64,000 bases of DNA from Pseudo-nitzschia pungens. Lineage: Eukaryota > Bacillariophyta > Bacillariophyceae > Bacillariales > Bacillariaceae. Of this stretch, positions 44,785 to 55,147 are shown one piece after another. The number at the start of each line of letters is the position of its first letter. Position 1 is the first letter of the stretch. The stretch covers positions 930,001 through 994,000 of the forward strand of contig CM074759.1 of assembly GCA_037355855.1 (NCBI GenBank), read 5' to 3'. Under the pieces are notes generated by a model. That model did no database searches. It saw nothing but the letters and a program-made list of their open reading frames with translations, and was not told where the DNA came from. The position numbers and the translations under genes were made by a program.

Positions 44785-46203
44785 TTATGAATCGCTATCG
44801 GTCTGCGCAGAGCGCCGGGAGACCCGTGTTCTGTTCCAAGCGTGCCACAAACGCGTCATTTCTACAGCGGGATACCCTCCCTCGCTATCGCCCGTGCCAT
44901 CGGCCCGCAGCGTGCCTTGCGGAACGACGACCAGCGTCCACGGATCCTCGGCATCTTCGTTCTCGCTCACCGTGATTAGGTGGGCGGTGTTGTGTTCTCG
45001 GTCGACATCGGCCGCGTACGGGTGGGAGAGCAGTATCCGCCCGCGGCGTTTGTACCGATCCATGCTCTTGCGGTAGTCGTTCAGGAGGCATTGCGTCTGG
45101 ATGAGCCTTCGCCCGGTTTCCCGGATGTACCGGTGAACCAACAACCGGGCCGAGCAGGATAGCGCTCGCGCCTTTCGTTCGGTCAGCTTCCAGAACGCGC
45201 GTTTCCATCGCTGGATGCCGTGTTGGGTCGCGATCGCCGTGAGTCCGGAAGGCTCCGGTCCGAAGTGTCCGTCGTTTCGATCGACGCAGGCAAGGAACGT
45301 GTCTTGATGGTGTTCCTCCACTAGCGTAGCATCGGACGCATATCTGTCGGCCCGTTGTTGTGATCGTTTCCGTTGCATGGCCAGCAGGTCATGGGCGGAG
45401 ACCATGATAGTTGTGGATCTCAGCTTCGAAGACGAAGAGGACGGTGGTGAGAGTAAGGCCGAACCCTCGTTGTGAATGCCTGGGACGATGAGTGCTGCAC
45501 CCTGGCAGTCCTCTGGGCTGTCTCCCTCCTGTAGATCGGTGCAAGAGCCCGACAGGATCAAGCGATTCCCCGAGTCATCGACCACCGCTTCGCAGTCGTA
45601 CTGGCTGATGATCGAAGCCAATCCGGAACGGTCCCTCGCATAGGATTCCACGAATTCAGAGACGCTAGCACGCAGCGCATTCCAGCCCTTGGTATTGGCA
45701 CTCACAATTGTTTCGAGGCACCGACGACTCCACTCGACCGACTCGAGGGTTTTGGTGACCAGGGATTGCCGCGTTGTGCTGCTTTCCGAAACGGGAGGTG
45801 GAATCGGAACCAGGACGTAGTATTGGTCAATGTCCTCGATGATGGTTTGAAGAGGGCAATCGCCGTCATCGATGTTCTCTGTGACAAACTCGTCTGGTTC
45901 CTCAATCCTGCCATTGCCGGTGGCAGTATCGGTATCGTTGGTGTCGTCGTTGGCGTTGACAACCCGGTTCTCGCTTGCATCGAAGCCCTTGCTGTCGGCA
46001 ACCTCGTGTCCGTTGTCACTGGTTTTCTCTCGGGGGTTGGAAATCGCTTTGCGTTCCCGGGGAGCAGAGGCGCGGCGAAACATCGACGAGACGCTTTTCG
46101 CAATGCCGGATTCAATTTTATTTGGATCTTCATCGTTCGTGCTAGATGCTTCCGATTCGTTCCGAACCGGAACGTGATCGTACAGCACTGCCGGATACGA
46201 CAT
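44785..46203 (-). CDS. Hypothetical protein, 472 aa
   Basis: A single open frame with an ATG start and a length unlikely by chance. The N-terminal 110 residues are acidic and Asn/Asp/Thr-rich. Residues about 120-240 contain helical stretches (SLVTKTLESVEWSRRCLETI) and IISQYDCEAVVDDSGNRLIL. A basic, helix-rich part follows (KRAFWKLTERKARALSCSARLLVHRYI). A segment PWTLVVVPQG near the C terminus looks structured. No signal peptide, membrane helix or known domain was recognised. It converges with the membrane-protein gene at 43724-44595, ending 189 bases away. Coding status is likely, function unknown. Confidence 0.7.
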   Translation of the reverse strand: MSYPAVLYDHVPVRNESEASSTNDEDPNKIESGIAKSVSSMFRRASAPRERKAISNPREKTSDNGHEVADSKGFDASENRVVNANDDTNDTDTATGNGRIEEPDEFVTENIDDGDCPLQTIIEDIDQYYVLVPIPPPVSESSTTRQSLVTKTLESVEWSRRCLETIVSANTKGWNALRASVSEFVESYARDRSGLASIISQYDCEAVVDDSGNRLILSGSCTDLQEGDSPEDCQGAALIVPGIHNEGSALLSPPSSSSSKLRSTTIMVSAHDLLAMQRKRSQQRADRYASDATLVEEHHQDTFLACVDRNDGHFGPEPSGLTAIATQHGIQRWKRAFWKLTERKARALSCSARLLVHRYIRETGRRLIQTQCLLNDYRKSMDRYKRRGRILLSHPYAADVDREHNTAHLITVSENEDAEDPWTLVVVPQGTLRADGTGDSEGGYPAVEMTRLWHAWNRTRVSRRSAQTDSDS

Positions 46204-47442
46204 GTCGACAACGGAACAAAGGTCGCTTCGTTGGGTCCCCGGGGAAGAAAGGCACCGTATCTGTGTAAACCGCGTCTATCGTTGGAACAACTTGGTTTCG
46301 ATGTTGTGTTGCTGAGAGGTGGGCAAAAGAGAATCAATCGAATGAATCATCAATCGTCCGGTGGGGCAGTCCACACCAACACAATGTCGCTGCAGTCCTG
46401 TGTGGGCACGATCAAGATCGAAAACATCAGGTATGGAGTAAGGTTACCGGTACTTTACGGAAGGGTTTATTGCGCAAACTGTACTGTAAACTGTAAACTC
46501 CTTGTTTCATCAATATCAATATCTCTTGTCTCTTCGAAGGAACGTCGAAGCGCAAACACGACTCGACACCGTACAGACGTCTTTGCGTAAGGTTAGTACG
46601 AGAGTACTGTACTGTATCTTTTGGTCATAGATCGTAGTAGGTTGTCTCCAAAACCATGCGTAAAAGCATGTCATTGCAGCGTTGTGATTGGATGGTGGAG
46701 TTTTGGTTCATGCAGACAGCGAGGTTCTCGTTCGTTGAACAAGAAATAACCTTACCTCGTAGTAAGTTACGAATACTAAGTTAGTAATAGTAAACCTTAC
46801 TTGTACCAGTAACCTTACGTACATAAGTTTTTACCATAATCCATCTAACACATACAAGTAACTTACTTCTACTTCGTATGAAACTGGGACGTGACACGTA
46901 ACACATGAGCCGTCTGTTCGGCAAGAATTCGAAACAAGTTCACAATTCATGCAGCTGACATCTTTCTCTAACCTTACTTTCGTTTTTTGGACTGTCGCGC
47001 CGAAACATTGGGCCTATCATTATTTTTATGAGCAATGATTCGTATCGTTCACTTTCCCACTCGCACTGGTAATCTTACTGGTTCCCCCCTTCCGAAAAAG
47101 ACGACGACACGAACATAATATCCAATTGATCCGAGCTAATTTCAAAAGAATTCCTTTTGAATTCTATTTTGGTTGGGCTGCGATTCTTCTTACCTTATCA
47201 TTCATAGTGAATAGGACAACGCCGAACAACGAGGATTGATTGATTCATTCGTAACGACGGCAAAACGAAAACACAAGCCTATCTCTCCGATACATACAGT
47301 TTTCTTCCGAGAGACACGGTCGGATCGAGAGGTCTTTTACACTCGAGAAGACTGGAACAACTAACGATCATCATTCATTAATTCTCATTTTTATCACCAC
47401 GAGTCCTCTCTCCGATTCCATCGCAATAATTGTATCTTCGAG
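46204..47442. other. Intergenic DNA, divergent promoter region
   Basis: Lies between divergent genes. It is rich in AACCTTAC/GTAAGGTT motifs, especially 46590-46870. A short frame around 46341-46430 starting ATG ends at a GTATGG donor-like site but has no partner. No gene is supported. Confidence 0.6.
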
Positions 47443-49506
47443 ATGGCTTTTCTTGTTCACTGCCGTGGTTTGTTGATAGGTTTCCTCTTTCTGTCGTCAA
47501 CAAAGACGAACCACAGATCAGGATTCGCTTCGGGATGGGTTTTCTCTCCGCATACCGCAACCATCCGGAACTCGAATGCGGGAGCCGAAAGCCTTTCGCC
47601 TTTCCCCCGCAGCAAACCGTGTCTGCGCCAGGACTTTCGTGACGATGACACCGGCGACGAAATGGAATTCTTTGACGACTTTGGGTTTGTCGTGGGGGGC
47701 GATTCGTCGGAGCAATCGGCGGAGGAAGGAATGCCACCCTCGATTCCCAACCAAGGATCCTCCTCGTTTTCGGTGTTGCAGCAGCGGTTCGAGCAAGTAG
47801 CACTGATAGAACAGGGAAACAAGCAACAAATCAGCGACAATTGGAAAGAAGGTTACTGGGGTGTTTGGGGTTGTTCCCTGGATCCCTACACCGGAGAATC
47901 TTCGGAGAAGACCGTTGTCACGTGCGTGCGGCAAATGCCGCCGACGCCCGTAGAGGATTCCGACAACAACGACGGCATCGACAGCGACGACGATGCAGCC
48001 CTCCTCGTTGTTGGGCGTTCCGACGGAAGTCTCTGTTGGTTGCAAATGGAAATCCTGTCGTCGCCGTCGTCGTCGTCTTCTTCTTCTTCTTCTCCTTTTG
48101 CTTCGGACAACGACGCAACCTCCACCGTGAACGGTCGCTCGATCACCACGTACTTTGAAAACAAGCTGGCGGCGAGGGCTACGGACGACGGAGGGATGAT
48201 CGTCGGCACGTCGTTGCAACAACGCGACGACAGCAACGAGGGTGGCGAAGCGGGGTCCGACCCATCGGCCTCGCCCTTCGAGCTCCTGGCGGAGATTCCC
48301 GGGACAGCACCGGCACCGGCACCCGCATCCGACTCCGCATCCGCACCGGGGGACGCCCCTCTGGCGATCGTCGACGTTCTGCCCCTCCCCGCGGCGAGGA
48401 TGCTGTGGACCATTGCCAAGGGCGCGCCAACCACGATACGGGGATGGCACCTCGGGCCGCACCCGGAGAATGGCGGTTTGGTTCCGAGTGGAACGGAATC
48501 CTTCGAGATTCCATCGATCCACGCCACGCCCATTGTGGCAATGAAGGCCGTTCCAAACCATTCGGGCAGCGACACGGGATTGGTCGTCACGGTGTCCACG
48601 AATGGCCAGGTCGTGGTTTGGGAAGCCTCACCGGGAAACGACGCGTCTCCCTCGATTCGGGTTTTGTTGGATACCAACCTGTTGGACCAGCAATGGGAGG
48701 AAGATGACGGCGACCGCGATCCCAATGAGTCGGTTTTGTCCGTGGACTTGGACGAAAGCTACTTGTACCTCGGGAGCAGCGCTGGGAGGATTTCGATTTT
48801 TGATCTTTCTGGAATCCAGGAACCAGCCGTGGCTACCGGCGATGCCGATCAGGTGACGTCTCTCCCACTGCTGAAGAGTTTCCTTGGTTTTACCAGCCGA
48901 AACCCGGGTGTGTCGACGTTGCTAGCCGCCGGAACCGGAACCCTTGGTGCTCGTAGCAGCAATACCAAGGCAAACCGACCCCCCACCAAATCGTTGATTG
49001 CTGGGGACATGACGGGAGGGCTCAAACAATGGGAACTAATTCCGGCCGGAAGGGGACGGTTGGAATATTGGCCGCGAATGGCGTCGCAAAAACTGCCGGG
49101 TGGCAAACCCCACGTGTACGAAACACGGGACTCCTCGTCTTTCTACGGAGATGACGAAGGAGGGTCGCAAATGTCTCCCGCGATCCTGGGACTGTTGTGC
49201 ATCCAGCAGGTCCTCTTGGCCGCCACGGACCATGATTTAACCGCTTGGGACTCTGCCACTGGCAAGGCGCTCTACGACATGCAGGGACTGGACTTTGCCC
49301 TCGGCCTCGCGAGCGATACACTCCACCGCCCTAGCCTCGTCGCCGCAAACGATTCTGTCCTCGTCACCAATGGAATGGAACAAATGGTCTGCGTTCACGA
49401 TTTTGCAATGGATCGAGTGACCTCGGAAAATGCAGAGAACTTCTTGGAACGCGATCCCAATGACATGGACGAAGACGATGGATCGAACCCGGGAGAAGGA
49501 TGGTAA
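47443..49506 (+). CDS. Beta-propeller (WD40-like) protein with signal peptide
   Basis: A 687-aa single-exon protein. It starts with a hydrophobic segment (CRGLLIGFLFLSS), a likely signal peptide, so it may enter the secretory route or the plastid. From about residue 125 there are repeated beta-propeller-like blades: GVWGCSLDPYTGE, LLVVGRSDGSLCWLQME, VVTVSTNGQVVVWEAS, YLYLGSSAGRISIFDLS, SLIAGDMTGGLKQWEL and LLAATDHDLTAWDSATGKAL. These match degenerate WD40 or quinoprotein-type blades. Loops are long and rich in Ser, Asp and Pro (for example the Ser run about 206-216 and the Pro/Ala-rich stretch near 290). The C terminus is acidic. Propellers usually serve as scaffolds; the partner is unknown. 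Confidence 0.85.
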   Translation: MAFLVHCRGLLIGFLFLSSTKTNHRSGFASGWVFSPHTATIRNSNAGAESLSPFPRSKPCLRQDFRDDDTGDEMEFFDDFGFVVGGDSSEQSAEEGMPPSIPNQGSSSFSVLQQRFEQVALIEQGNKQQISDNWKEGYWGVWGCSLDPYTGESSEKTVVTCVRQMPPTPVEDSDNNDGIDSDDDAALLVVGRSDGSLCWLQMEILSSPSSSSSSSSSPFASDNDATSTVNGRSITTYFENKLAARATDDGGMIVGTSLQQRDDSNEGGEAGSDPSASPFELLAEIPGTAPAPAPASDSASAPGDAPLAIVDVLPLPAARMLWTIAKGAPTTIRGWHLGPHPENGGLVPSGTESFEIPSIHATPIVAMKAVPNHSGSDTGLVVTVSTNGQVVVWEASPGNDASPSIRVLLDTNLLDQQWEEDDGDRDPNESVLSVDLDESYLYLGSSAGRISIFDLSGIQEPAVATGDADQVTSLPLLKSFLGFTSRNPGVSTLLAAGTGTLGARSSNTKANRPPTKSLIAGDMTGGLKQWELIPAGRGRLEYWPRMASQKLPGGKPHVYETRDSSSFYGDDEGGSQMSPAILGLLCIQQVLLAATDHDLTAWDSATGKALYDMQGLDFALGLASDTLHRPSLVAANDSVLVTNGMEQMVCVHDFAMDRVTSENAENFLERDPNDMDEDDGSNPGEGW

Positions 49507-49822
49507 CAGTGTGCTAGATTGTGTTGGAAACGTACCAACAACAATGCCTCGATTTGGCGATTAATCGTTGTTTTCAACTCATCAGAATGAACGAATATTT
49601 CTGGTGTACAAACAAAATGCTCCCCTCTGCGCTACAGTCCTTTGCTTGATGGACGGAAATAAGCTCTCACTCTTGTGACTCCACTTTCTTGAAGAGAAGA
49701 TACAATGGAGTACAAATGTTCTATATTATTTACTATTTATTTTAATACTACACGTATTTCATATTATTCATTATCTTGAACAAGGTATGATGTTACAATG
49801 ATCTAAAAAAATGTTGGGGGTC
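49507..49822. other. Short intergenic gap between convergent genes
   Basis: About 315 bases, AT-rich near its right end (TATTTACTATTTATTTTAAT), suitable for polyadenylation of both converging genes. No other feature seen. Confidence 0.6.
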
Positions 49823-51950
49823 TCAGCCTTGGTGGCTTAAGTTTTCCTCGGAGTTTCCTTCGGAATTTTCGTCCCAACAAAATCCCGTCAGGTTCAGACA
49901 AAATCCTTGTTGCATCTTACGGTCTATGAATGCATAGTGCGTGTTGCTGTTAGGAGTCATTATAGCGTCTTCCCGCAGGAACAACGTCGCCGAAGATTTG
50001 GCTACCATTGATTGCTCTTTGCATCTGCGTTTGGACGACGATGTAGTGACGGAGTCTGCATCTTGTCCCGAACGCTTGTTGTTATCCTGACTTTTCTTCG
50101 GCTTCCTCATATCTCGAAATCCAACACTGACTTTTTCTCGGGCCGCGTCGTCCGATACTTCATACCAAAATCCGCCATTTTTGTCTTCTCTCAAGAATCT
50201 CGACCCATAGGATTCTTTTAGTGTGGACACAACTGAAGATGCAACCGTTGACTTCCGTCCCCTATCCGTCGCTTTGTTGTATTCATCTAGGTACTGTTCA
50301 AGTACGACCCGATAGAGGGCATTACCTGGGTGTTTTCTTATAGCCCAACCTCTTCCAAACAAGACATCCGAATGTCGAGGACAGTCAATCCCCTCATATG
50401 ATGCGTTCTGTGATTGGAGTTTTTCCTGTAATATCTGCTGCTCCATCCACCGGAGATGAGTGTTAGTCTTTCTTTTTCCAGTAGTTGAATTGATGGGGAC
50501 TTGCGAGGCTTGAATGCCGAATGTTTGAAGCGCATAAAGACATTCCATAGGTGATCCTATAACGATTGTTTGCAGGTATGTGTGCCAATTTAAAGAATTC
50601 GTAAGCAAGTGTGGAAATCCAGTATTCAACGACAAAATGTTTGCAGTTTCCCACCAGGTTGGAGATGTGGGGTGATACATGAAAAATGGTAAGGAAGAAG
50701 TAAACGTACCCGTATGAATCCGTATTCGCGATCTCAAGTCAGATCCAATAGCTAACAGAAACATCGTTTTCATCATATGTACCAGCTTCTGATTGCCAGC
50801 TGCTGGAACGTAACAATGTACTGCATTAATCCTGCAGGGCAGTGCCGGTACCACCGTTTTGTGAGCGAAATTCCGGATTTGGATGTCATCGGTTCGAATT
50901 TTGTGCATCCAATATAACAAGACAACTCCCCGTTTCTGTGTATCAATGTCGTTTTGCACTGCTTTCAGTGCGAAGTAAAGACCATTCATAATCTGAGGAG
51001 TACAGGTTTGAATTTTTGTTTGCATGTATCACAACACAGTGAGACCAGAGCGAGAAGAAAGAACCATAACTGAGCCACATTCAAGTTCAAGCTATCGATC
51101 AGATCTTTCAATTGACACAACGTACACGTTCTTTCATGAAATTGTGCGATCGATTGTTCATCTCATTGTTTATGTCGCCCGAAAAATGGCCGTATATTCT
51201 TCGTCCGCTTCGATCGCGTTCCGGCAACAATTGAACGTATCCTGATTCAACAAATTTTCTCCCATTTTCGCCCATGTCAGACAAACGCAGACATCTCTGC
51301 AACGCTACATCACCGAAATATTTCCATGCCACTTCGAGGAAGGTAACAATTCGTTTCGCGGCCTTCGGTGCGTCGAACAAGTCGCATCGAAGGAACATCA
51401 GTCGAAATTTGTCGGTATTAACCCATGTCTTGTCGTAGGTTTGACTTTTGGCATAAGCGGGCTTGTGCCTTATGGCCTTCAATTCAATCATCAGTTGTTG
51501 CAACGAATCGTTCAAAAACTCAGGGGTCTCTTTGAACAGGTATGCATCACGAACGCCGTGAACCTCTTCGTTGATTTCGTCACGTTGCTTCAAAGAAAGT
51601 TGGTTCAATTCGTACGCCAATAAAGCATCGGTCGACGAATGCGAACCAATGGCACCATTCAGAAAATCCTTGTCCTCGCCAACGATATCCGGTGTCTTTC
51701 GTTCGTCAGAGAAATCGACGTGATTCACAACTCTAAGGGTGCTGCCGCGATGTTCCCCGGAGAATGAGGATGTCACATCGGGCTGTGAAAGCGGGGGCAA
51801 GAACATATCCACTAACTCGGACATACGATAACAAGTCAAACGTTGAAACACGATGCCACCAGGATAATATTGAGGTTGATATTCCTTGGAATTTGAGAAG
51901 TTTCTTCGGGTTGTTAATGTGAAGTATAGGGTCACCACTAAAACTCTCAT
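49823..51950 (-). CDS. CRAL-TRIO (Sec14-like) + DUF6824 fusion, two exons
   Basis: Exon 1 (51950 to 51126) is joined to exon 2 (50992 to 49823) through a 133-base intron (donor GTACGT, acceptor CCTCAG, phase kept), giving 664 aa. Around residues 110-420 the protein matches a Sec14/CRAL-TRIO-like lipid-binding region seen in diatom proteins: EEVHGVRDAY, ETPEFLNDSL, RLMFLRCDLFDAPKAAKRI, the splice into IMNGLYFALKAVQNDIDTQK, then GVVLLYWM, LPCRINAVHCYVP and RSRIRIHTG. The splice restores this domain. From about 478 a DUF6824 domain follows (SDVLFGRGWAIRKHPGNALY and GFWYEVSDDAAREK). The C-terminal tail has a basic SSKRRCK cluster. The first ATG is used; a second at 51824 (MSELVDMFL) may be the real start, because the first 42 residues are poorly conserved in character. 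Lipid- or signal-linked gene regulation is an inference. Confidence 0.85.
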
Positions 51951-53729
51951 CCGGAACGGAGCTTTCGGTTGCTCAACCTGTGAGTATTTTGCGATACTTT
52001 CAGTGCTTCAAGAGTGGTTCATCAACTCTATTAAGTACTACCTCTGTTCCTAAATAACTGACCACCTAGCACATACAAGCTTGTGTATCGATCAATTTTC
52101 AACCAATTCAAATCGTTCTTTTTGGGTTAAACTCTCCTCAACTAAGTCCTTATGCCTGGTTAGACACTGATAGGCTCACACTATTGGTCTATTTTTCATT
52201 AGGACTTGAAAAGGGCCCGTTTTGCCCTTCAAATGTGATTTTACCGGTTGAAAGGGTTCCACCTGGCATTTGAACCTCGGGGAAGGTTCTTTTGAAAGCT
52301 AAGACACTGAATTTTTGTCCAGGTATAGGTGATAGAAACAAGAAGAGAGTTCTCGTCTTCCGTTTTATCGTTCAAAGATAGCCTATTTTTCGCCGATTAA
52401 TTAATTAAAATTAGCGTGATAACACTAGTTATTTTTGTTTGTTTGTTTGTTTGTTTTAATTTGTTTTAAGTGAATTTTTTGAACGATGCGCACCTATTTT
52501 AATTCTGTAGTACAACTTGGTACATTTTCTACTGTAAACGTTCAGTTATTAGGAACGCACACATATGGGTCATAGTTCAATTATTTTGGAACAGAGGTAG
52601 TATTGTCCACGATGTTCAATACAAATATAACTTTTTACTTATACACGATAATGTATCTGTGTACATTGAAAAATGGAACGGTGTATTTAATCACTTACTT
52701 ATCGATTTCGAAAACTAAGAAATAAACGACGCTTTATCTCTCTTATATCATTTTCTTTCCAATGGGAATGGAAAAAGAAATCAAATACTGAAGAAGCTTC
52801 TGTCAATAAATGGAATAGAGCTTTAATCATTACGAAGTATTAAGATAATGAAAATCTTCGAGGCGATAGAAAACTGGGTCTTCCTCAAGTCTTTTCAACA
52901 AACACTTCTTTTTTAAAAGTAAAGGTCTTATTCCATTCAGTATGCAATGGTAACATCTTACAGTATTATTTATTTCTTGAAAATAAATATTGAATATTGT
53001 ATTTTACTATATTAATCTAATCTTTGATGAAGGTCTCATTACGAAGTGCAATATGAATACGCCACCTCCTACCGGTAAGGGTTTAGTGTGCAAAGGGACC
53101 CAGAAGTACCGTACACCTACTTTACAAGAACTATTTTGAGCGGGCAAATGATCACAATAAGTGCATGTTTCTCATTTTTTTTCGTAACACCGGTCTTTAC
53201 GTCGTACGGTACGTCCACGAGTACAACGGATTGTATTGATTCAACATGACTATTCTTACTTTTCGGGTTTGTGTCCGAGCCTTAAGTCTTCTTCCAACAA
53301 AATGACTGCAACTGTCATAATATTGTTTGAATCGTCGATTAAGTAACAATTTCAAGGTATGTAAATTACCGTGTACGTAGTAGTATCTTCGCCTGATGGT
53401 ATCATAGAATTATGACGATGCACGCGACCCTTTACAGAGTAAGGTTAGTACGAGGAACCATATCGTAAGGTTAATTACTCGTAAACCTTACGAGTACTCA
53501 TGCCCGCAACCATCTTTTTAAAATTAAAATAGACAATCATTCTCTTTCTCGGCTGCTGCTGGCAATACGAGTGGTACGTACAAGGAACTTCGTCGGATAC
53601 CTTGTGAGTTACGAGAGGGTGTTGAATCCGACTTGGTATCAATTTTTTTCATGTCCGAATTCGGCGAGAAACTCAGACTAGCAGGTAGCAAAGTGTCGTT
53701 TACAAATTGATTCTCCCGAAGTGGAAGGC
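51951..53729. other. Intergenic DNA, AT-rich, no gene seen
   Basis: About 1.8 kb of AT-rich DNA with a TTTG tetranucleotide run (52434-52457). Frames are very short. Several CCGTAAGG and AACCTTAC motifs lie between 53070 and 53500, close to the next gene. Confidence 0.7.
52434..52457. repeat. TTTG microsatellite
   Basis: Five or six tandem TTTG units in AT-rich intergenic DNA. Confidence 0.85.
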
Positions 53730-54731
53730 ATGACGACGCCAAACGACGACCTCGATCTATTTTCCGACAAGCGATTCCGTGAGACGCGTTTGCGCCGGTC
53801 ATTTGTATCCATTGATGACACAGACTTGCAGTCGGAAATTAGTAATGCTCTTCCTCCTTCCATCACTGAAACGACCCACGATGGCATCGATGCATCATCG
53901 AACAGCTCTATGGATAGTCCTGCTTGGAGGAACAGAGTTTGGAACAACATCACAATCTCCCCAGAAAATTTCCGGAATATTCTACCTTCGAGGAATCGCT
54001 CGAGTGGAAGCAGTGAAAAAACAACAATCGGGAAAGAACACGAATGCAACGATGACCAAGACAGCGACGAAAATCTGGGTGTCATCTTGGAGAATCTTGT
54101 TCTAAAGAAGCCGCAGGGCCGAAAGGAATCAGAAGGTACCGCAGACGAGTCCAGTTCCTCTGGGAATTTCTCCCTGAATTCTACTCTTCCACCACAAGCT
54201 GCTAGTATTCGGGAACATGATTCTGCCTCAACCTTGGAATCATCTTTGTCTTTGTCATCGGAAACCTCGGCACAGTCCTCGGCATTGAACAGCTCTACTC
54301 ATCGCCCGGCTTGGTTGACTCACCTCGGGGCACTCTCCAAGTTGGAGCACCAACAGGAACAGACATACAGCGATACATTGGACGAGCATCACGAGGCAAA
54401 AGGGGTTGGATTGTTGCGAACCACGAATCGCCAATATCACCCGAACAATCGTCCCCGGATTCGCTGGCCCCGACGAGAACAGCCTCGAGACGGTCTCGAC
54501 TTTTCTCGAGATGTCCTGCTCGCAAGTCGACAAGAATCTATTCATGCAATGACCGACTCCGTGCGGCATCTGCCCTCCAGTTACAGCAACGGAAGGGACG
54601 GCTGCAATGGCGATGGCCATGGCAACGACGATACAAATCAGACGCGGGACAGGAGCTCCACTGATGCAAGAGACGGAAGATCTGCTATGGTTCCAAAGGC
54701 TAAGAAATGCGTTTTGGATTTGATCATTTGA
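53730..54731 (+). CDS. Ser-rich hypothetical protein, 333 aa
   Basis: A single open frame whose first ATG is 53730 (the frame is open a little further upstream). The protein is hydrophilic, Ser/Asn/Asp-rich and probably disordered, with short repeated phrases SSMDSPAWRNRVW and SSTHRPAWLTHLG (a shared PAW core) near residues 60 and 195. A basic RPRIRWPRREQPR patch follows, and the last residues (KAKKCVLDLII) are hydrophobic and contain a Cys. No domain or membrane helix. Length supports coding, but composition gives little else; a missing exon cannot be excluded. Confidence 0.55.
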   Translation: MTTPNDDLDLFSDKRFRETRLRRSFVSIDDTDLQSEISNALPPSITETTHDGIDASSNSSMDSPAWRNRVWNNITISPENFRNILPSRNRSSGSSEKTTIGKEHECNDDQDSDENLGVILENLVLKKPQGRKESEGTADESSSSGNFSLNSTLPPQAASIREHDSASTLESSLSLSSETSAQSSALNSSTHRPAWLTHLGALSKLEHQQEQTYSDTLDEHHEAKGVGLLRTTNRQYHPNNRPRIRWPRREQPRDGLDFSRDVLLASRQESIHAMTDSVRHLPSSYSNGRDGCNGDGHGNDDTNQTRDRSSTDARDGRSAMVPKAKKCVLDLII

Positions 54732-55147
54732 AGCTGGTACCGTGTTGTATCCATCCGCAGACACAAATCGATTGCAGCCATCAAGTAGGGCAAGAAATGC
54801 TGCGGAACGACAACACTTTGTGGTAACAGTTTTGCTTGTCAGTATGTCCATGCACGTACGGTAATGATAACACACAAAAATGCATAATTCTCTAACACCG
54901 ATCCCGACCAAAACATCAAACAATCAAATTCAACACTGGCGCATGGCACTCTGCTCTGCTCCGCTCCGCTGTGCAAGTACCACCACATGGTTTGCATCCC
55001 AAAGCTCTAGCACAGCTGTGGATAGTAGGATGAATACTAGGAAGTTGCTGCTCCCTCCCGACAAACGAGAAGCTACGGTGGACGCGTTCGGTAGAAACTT
55101 TTTTGTGTCTTCTAGTTTTTGCAAGTTTCGTTATCGTCGGCATGGCA
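54732..55147. other. Intergenic gap between convergent genes
   Basis: About 415 bases between converging genes. Open frames here are overlaps of chance and show no motifs. Nothing else seen. Confidence 0.6.

Noticed and set aside
46341..46430. A short ATG-started frame ending at a GTATGG site
   Set aside because: It has no downstream exon and no recognisable protein; too short to support.
47518..48725. Long minus-strand frames opposite the beta-propeller gene
   Set aside because: The plus-strand product has a signal peptide and regular blades; the antisense products are Arg- or Pro-rich with no motif.
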